Shown here in pieces: positions 60,357 through 64,000 of a stretch of DNA of 64,000 nucleotides (position 1 is its first letter; each line of letters begins with the position of its first letter). The stretch is from Hyphomicrobiaceae bacterium (lineage in GTDB: Bacteria; Pseudomonadota; Alphaproteobacteria; Rhizobiales; Hyphomicrobiaceae). Made by a program: the position numbers and the translations under genes. The stretch covers positions 64,501-128,500 of the forward strand of contig JACKJI010000006.1 in assembly GCA_020638035.1 (NCBI GenBank). Reading direction: 5' to 3'. Under the pieces are notes generated by a model. The model searched no databases. It had not been told where the DNA came from and was given only the letters and a program-made list of their open reading frames with translations.

Positions 60357-60643
60357 CGCCCACAGGTCCAAATCGCCCACTGCTGATTGCGTCGCCCTCC
60401 GGCCTTTGCAGACTAGGTGTCACCGATCGACTTCAGACGGAAATGTCGACGGAGCTGGTCCTGAACATCTGTGGGTGCGGCGACAGCCGCGGCCGATATG
60501 CTCGTTACGGCTGACCAGAACCATCTCAACCGGCACCCGCAGGACGGAGCGCTTCCGCTCCGCCCTACCGGATCCGAATGCAACCACTCTGCGACGGGGG
60601 GACTGTCGACCGTGTTGCGTCCGGTTGGCTCGCCAAAAGGCCT

Positions 60644-61468
60644 CTACGCCTTGGTAATGACGATTTCGGCATAGGCTGCCGGGACGCGCATCGAGCCGTC
60701 GTTGACGGTGTTGCGTTCGGCAATCAGCGAAATGATGGCACGCTCCAGCTCCATCTGGCCTTGCTCATCAAGAGCAAGAAACGCCTTGTGAACGGGACCG
60801 TAGTAGCTACGGAAGATGTCGACGAAATGCTCCGGCGAGCGGTAGCGGAAGACGAAATTCTTCTCCGTCACATCAATGGCGCGCGCACGCGCAGCAAACG
60901 TCTCGTTGATCCAGTCGCGCGTGCCCCACAACGCAGGCGACGAGACGCCAGCCGGCGGCGGCACTTTCGCGCCCAGCACCTTGAACAGGGCACCAATGAA
61001 GCTTGTGGGCGTCCAGTTCGCGAGACCGATCTTGCCGCCACTGTTGCAGACGCGGACGAGTTCGGCGGCGGCCTGCTTCTGATTGGGCGCAAACATCACG
61101 CCGAATGTCGAGACGACGGCATCGAATTGGTTGTCGGCAAACGGCAGCTCTTCGGCATCCGCGATCTGGTAGCGAACGGGCAGGTTCTCGGCGACCGCAC
61201 GCGCTTCGCTGCGGGCAAGCAGGGTATCGACATAGTCCGTCGACGTGACATCGCACCAGCGACGTGCGAATGCCAGAGTGGCGTTGCCGTTGCCGGCGGC
61301 AACATCGAGGACGCCGGAACCGGGCCGAAGGTCCAGAGCTTCAGCCAGCTCTTCACCAACGATCTGCAGCGTGGTGCCGACCTTGGCATAATCACCAGAA
61401 CTCCACGCGGCGTTCTGCTTCACCTTGATGGCGCTATAGTCGGGGGTGATTGTTGCGTGCGCGTTCAT
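60644..61468 (-). CDS. Class I SAM-dependent methyltransferase
   Basis: A 274-residue methyltransferase: motif I 'VLDVAAGNGNATLAFARR', acidic loop 'VTSTDYVDTLL', 'YQIADAEELPFADNQFDAVVSTFGVMFAPN' and 'GGKIGLANWTPTSF'. It resembles UbiE/COQ5-type small-molecule methyltransferases. The substrate cannot be told. It is convergent with argB after a gap of about 290 bases, and divergent from the winged-helix/TPR regulator at 61727, which might control it. Confidence 0.9.
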   Translation of the reverse strand: MNAHATITPDYSAIKVKQNAAWSSGDYAKVGTTLQIVGEELAEALDLRPGSGVLDVAAGNGNATLAFARRWCDVTSTDYVDTLLARSEARAVAENLPVRYQIADAEELPFADNQFDAVVSTFGVMFAPNQKQAAAELVRVCNSGGKIGLANWTPTSFIGALFKVLGAKVPPPAGVSSPALWGTRDWINETFAARARAIDVTEKNFVFRYRSPEHFVDIFRSYYGPVHKAFLALDEQGQMELERAIISLIAERNTVNDGSMRVPAAYAEIVITKA

Positions 61469-61726
61469 CTTTGTGTTTCCTTTGTCCGGGTTGAATTTCG
61501 AGGCTGCCCAGCGGGCGCGTGATCTTCTGTGTTGGTTTCCGTTGCGGTCGTGGCTGCGTCACGGCACCTTGTCTAACGCCCCTTGAAATCCGTAGCTTGA
61601 GGGCAACATGGGCTTTGTTTGGGGATTTGCGGGGGAAAGCAGGGGGACTTTTTCCGGGGTTGGCAGCATGGCCACCGCTCCCCGCATACAGATCGCGTTG
61701 CGTATCGGATCGCGGCCGAGGCGGGC

Positions 61727-63331
61727 ATGATCTACCGGTTTGCCGAGTTCGAACTCGACACGAACAGCTACGAGCTGCGCCGGAATGGACAGGTCTGCCA
61801 TGCCGAGCCGCTGGTATTCGATCTGCTGGTCTTCTTCCTGCAAACCAACGGCCGCATCGTGGGTCGCGATGACATCGTGGAACAGGTTTGGAAAGGCCGG
61901 ATCGTTTCGGATACGACCATCTCGAGCGCGGTGAAGTCGGCGCGTCAAATTCTTGGCGACAGCGGGGCGGAACAGAGGTTCATCCGAACAGTCCGCGGAC
62001 GGGGCTTCCAGTTCGTGGCCCCGGTCGAGACCGTGGATGACGATGTTCCAATGTCTGCCGGTACGACCAACGCAAGACGTGTCGTGGCAAAGCCGGCACA
62101 CCCCGTCGTGCCGGAGCGTACGACGGCACCGGAAGATGCAGGGAGCCGACCATCGATCGCGGTCCTCCCGATACGGTTGCTGACACAGAGCGAACGTTAT
62201 GGATCTTTAGGCGATGCGATCTCTCACGAAGTCATCGTTGAACTGGCGCGACTGCACTGGCTGCACGTCATCAATCGAGGGTCGTCGTTCGCCTTCCGGA
62301 CGAACGATCCCGATTTGCAATCGATCAGCCAGGTTCTCGGAGTTCGCTACATCCTCTCCGGCACACTGACGCTGCACGCTGAAACAAGCGTCGTCACCGT
62401 CGAACTCGCTCAGGCGCGCGATGGTCGTATTGTCTGGGCGGAACGATTCGAGCAGCCGATCCACGACCTGCTTCACCTAAGGTCATCGATCGCCGCCAGC
62501 ATCGTCGGCACAATAGAGACCCGAATTCAGATTGCCGAAGCGATTGCAGCAGGGCGGTTTCCAACTGAGAACCTCGATGCCTGGTCGGCATATCACCGCG
62601 GGCTCTGGCACATGTTCCGCTTCAATCGCGCCGACAATGCCGCTGCCCACGACTACTTCAAGCGGGCGATCGAGGGCGACCCGGACTTCGCGCGGGCGCA
62701 TGCCGCACTGTCATTCACGCATTTCCAGAACGCGTTCCTCCACTTTACCGACGACCGCGCACTGGACCTGAAACTGACGCGCAGATTTGCAGAAAAAGCG
62801 TTCGGTCTCGATCCATTCGATCCCTTCGTCAACCTGACGATGGGGCGCGCCAGCTGGATTGCAGGAGATCTCGCCGGTGCCGTGCCGTGGTTGGACCGAA
62901 GCATCGAGCTGAGCCCCAACTACGCGTTTGCAATCTACAATCGTGCGCTGATGGGCGTTCTGAGCGGAGAGGGCGAGGCCAGCGCCATCCAGGTGGACAA
63001 GGCCATTTCACTGAGCCCGATCGATCCACTGAGCTATGCGATGCTGAGCACTCGGGCACTTTCGCATATGATCCGCGGCGATTTCGATGGTGCGAAAGAA
63101 TGGATCGGGCGTGCGATCAAGATTCCCAACGCACATTTCCAAATCTTCGTGATTGCGGCGATTGCCTACGAATGCGCAGGACAACGTGATGATGCTCTCA
63201 AGTGCATCAAGCGCCTGCGACTGCTCCATCCCGGATTCAAGGCAGAAGAGTTCTTCCGTGCCTTTCCCTTCGAACTGAGCACCTTCCGCACCGTTGCGGC
63301 CGATGCTCTGAAGCGGCTGGGTCTGGACTGA
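61727..63331 (+). CDS. Winged-helix transcription factor with TPR domain (CadC/HilA-like)
   Basis: A 534-residue protein. The first 100 residues form an OmpR-type winged helix ('YRFAEFELDTNSYELRRNGQ', 'LVFDLLVFFLQTNGRIVGRDDIVEQVWKGRIVSDTTISSAVKSAR', 'FIRTVRGRGFQFV') without a receiver domain. Residues about 150-290 have 'SIAVLPIRLLTQSERYGSLGDAISHEVIVELAR', a domain seen in adenylate-cyclase-like and regulator proteins, and the rest are TPR helices ('AAHDYFKRAIEGDPDFARAHAALSFTHFQNA'). It probably senses a ligand or protein by its TPR part. Divergent from the methyltransferase gene. Start at 61727 (GGCGGGC upstream). Confidence 0.85.
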   Translation: MIYRFAEFELDTNSYELRRNGQVCHAEPLVFDLLVFFLQTNGRIVGRDDIVEQVWKGRIVSDTTISSAVKSARQILGDSGAEQRFIRTVRGRGFQFVAPVETVDDDVPMSAGTTNARRVVAKPAHPVVPERTTAPEDAGSRPSIAVLPIRLLTQSERYGSLGDAISHEVIVELARLHWLHVINRGSSFAFRTNDPDLQSISQVLGVRYILSGTLTLHAETSVVTVELAQARDGRIVWAERFEQPIHDLLHLRSSIAASIVGTIETRIQIAEAIAAGRFPTENLDAWSAYHRGLWHMFRFNRADNAAAHDYFKRAIEGDPDFARAHAALSFTHFQNAFLHFTDDRALDLKLTRRFAEKAFGLDPFDPFVNLTMGRASWIAGDLAGAVPWLDRSIELSPNYAFAIYNRALMGVLSGEGEASAIQVDKAISLSPIDPLSYAMLSTRALSHMIRGDFDGAKEWIGRAIKIPNAHFQIFVIAAIAYECAGQRDDALKCIKRLRLLHPGFKAEEFFRAFPFELSTFRTVAADALKRLGLD

Positions 63332-63482
63332 ACGATTAATGTACCGCTGCGGTAGCCGGCAGCCTCGACACACCTGGGCAAGCTGCCGGCGAACCCCACC
63401 ACTCGCCACCATCGCTGGATCGCGAGATCGTCCCTGCACACTAGCGGCACAGTTCTGCCTTTGACCCTGAGTGGTCATCAAA

Positions 63483-63863
63483 TCAGTTTGGCTGTTTGTA
63501 TACCCACCACGCCAGTGGAATGACTGCGCTTTCCAATATGGCGTAGAAGACAAATAAGGGAGAAGGGAAGCCATCGACGCCAAAGCTCAGGAGCCGGCCG
63601 ACGACGAGTCCACCCGCGAACACGATCGTCGTCAATATTGCCGTGTCCTCATGCGAATCCGTCACGGCACAGAAGAGCCAGAACGCGCCCAATGCAAGAT
63701 AAAGGCACATCACAGCTCTGAGGATGTGCGCAAAATCCACGCTCAAGTCTGCCACGCCAAGGAAGGTTCTAGCGAACCACTGGGGATCGATGCCGTACAG
63801 AAGCGCGATCACTGAAACCATGGCAAAGGCCAAAAACAGAAAGCTTTTCTTCAAGACCATCAT
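63483..63863 (-). CDS. DUF4345 membrane protein
   Basis: A 126-residue protein with four membrane segments: 'SFLFLAFAMVSVIALLYGI', 'FAHILRAVMCLYLALGAFWLFCAV', 'AILTTIVFAGGLVVGRLLSF' and 'PLFVFYAILESAVIPLAWWVY'. The pattern 'LRAVMCLYLALGAFWL...GGLVVGRLLSFGVDGFPSP' is characteristic of DUF4345. The function is unknown. GAGGA lies just before two adjacent ATGs (63863 and 63860); the second has the better spacing. No operon partner in view. Confidence 0.8.
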   Translation of the reverse strand: MMVLKKSFLFLAFAMVSVIALLYGIDPQWFARTFLGVADLSVDFAHILRAVMCLYLALGAFWLFCAVTDSHEDTAILTTIVFAGGLVVGRLLSFGVDGFPSPLFVFYAILESAVIPLAWWVYKQPN

Positions 63864-64000
63864 ACTTCCTCGACAACCAGTCGGGCCAAAATACGTTACC
63901 CACCGATCAAGCGCAATTCCACTGCAAGTTACCTTGATGTCCCCTCCTGGCCCACACCAGACCTGCCTGATACCCTCACCCCACGACGCCATCGAGCGCG

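Noticed and set aside
1..64000. CRISPR array or cas genes
   Set aside because: No regularly spaced identical repeats of 25-40 bases with unique spacers and no Cas motif were seen.

Overview
The window looks like part of an alphaproteobacterial chromosome, most likely of the order Hyphomicrobiales. It is GC-rich, its core genes run rpmH-rnpA-yidC-engB-argB, and it carries RepA- and ParA-type modules usual in that class. The ordinary chromosomal part is about 47.7-64 kb. The rest is accessory DNA stacked at a tRNA-Arg(ACG) gene.

Bases 1-6.9 kb are an accessory remnant. It holds a truncated small serine resolvase, then a tightly overlapping minus-strand operon (ribbon-helix-helix antitoxin, Doc toxin, pentapeptide-repeat membrane protein, nucleotidyltransferase, small unknown), a nuclease-like unknown protein, and a large serine recombinase with a small partner.

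Bases 6,969-47,668 form one integrated element of about 40.65 kb. It is bounded by a perfect 50-bp direct repeat equal to the last 50 bases of the tRNA gene, CCA included. Its left end carries a tyrosine integrase. Inside, in order: a ParA/small-partner partition locus with ATTGC repeats; a RepA initiator with five iterons and a DnaA-like box; a 13.3-21.5 kb operon with a P-loop helicase-like ATPase, an excisionase-like protein, a HUH rolling-circle Rep, an OB-fold-like protein, a second ATPase, an FtsK-like motor and a membrane protein; two long hairpins; a potassium-channel-like gene; MobC plus a MobP-type relaxase with a candidate oriT; a 1.7-kilo-residue STAND-type ATPase divergent from a PIN-domain protein (probable defence); and a respiratory cargo.

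That cargo is a (per)chlorate respiration cluster: periplasmic chlorite dismutase (cld), a molybdenum reductase alpha subunit with perchlorate-reductase-type active-site residues (pcrA), an iron-sulfur beta subunit (pcrB), a TorD-like chaperone (pcrD) and a monoheme cytochrome c (pcrC), read as one operon. A hybrid histidine kinase and an OmpR-type response regulator sit upstream. Four GATTC sites spaced exactly 10 bp lie in the promoter gap between the regulator and cld. No type IV secretion genes are visible, so the element looks integrative and mobilizable rather than self-conjugative, unless the FtsK-like module moves it. Its right end holds a ParD/ParE-like pair, a small serine resolvase and a receiver domain lacking its phosphorylatable aspartate.

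The chromosomal flank carries a histidine kinase, a flavin disulfide oxidoreductase, a TVP38-family membrane protein and a DUF547 protein (one minus-strand run), then the rpmH-rnpA-yidC-engB set, a Clp-N-domain protein with a proline-rich linker, argB, a methyltransferase, a winged-helix/TPR regulator and a DUF4345 membrane protein.
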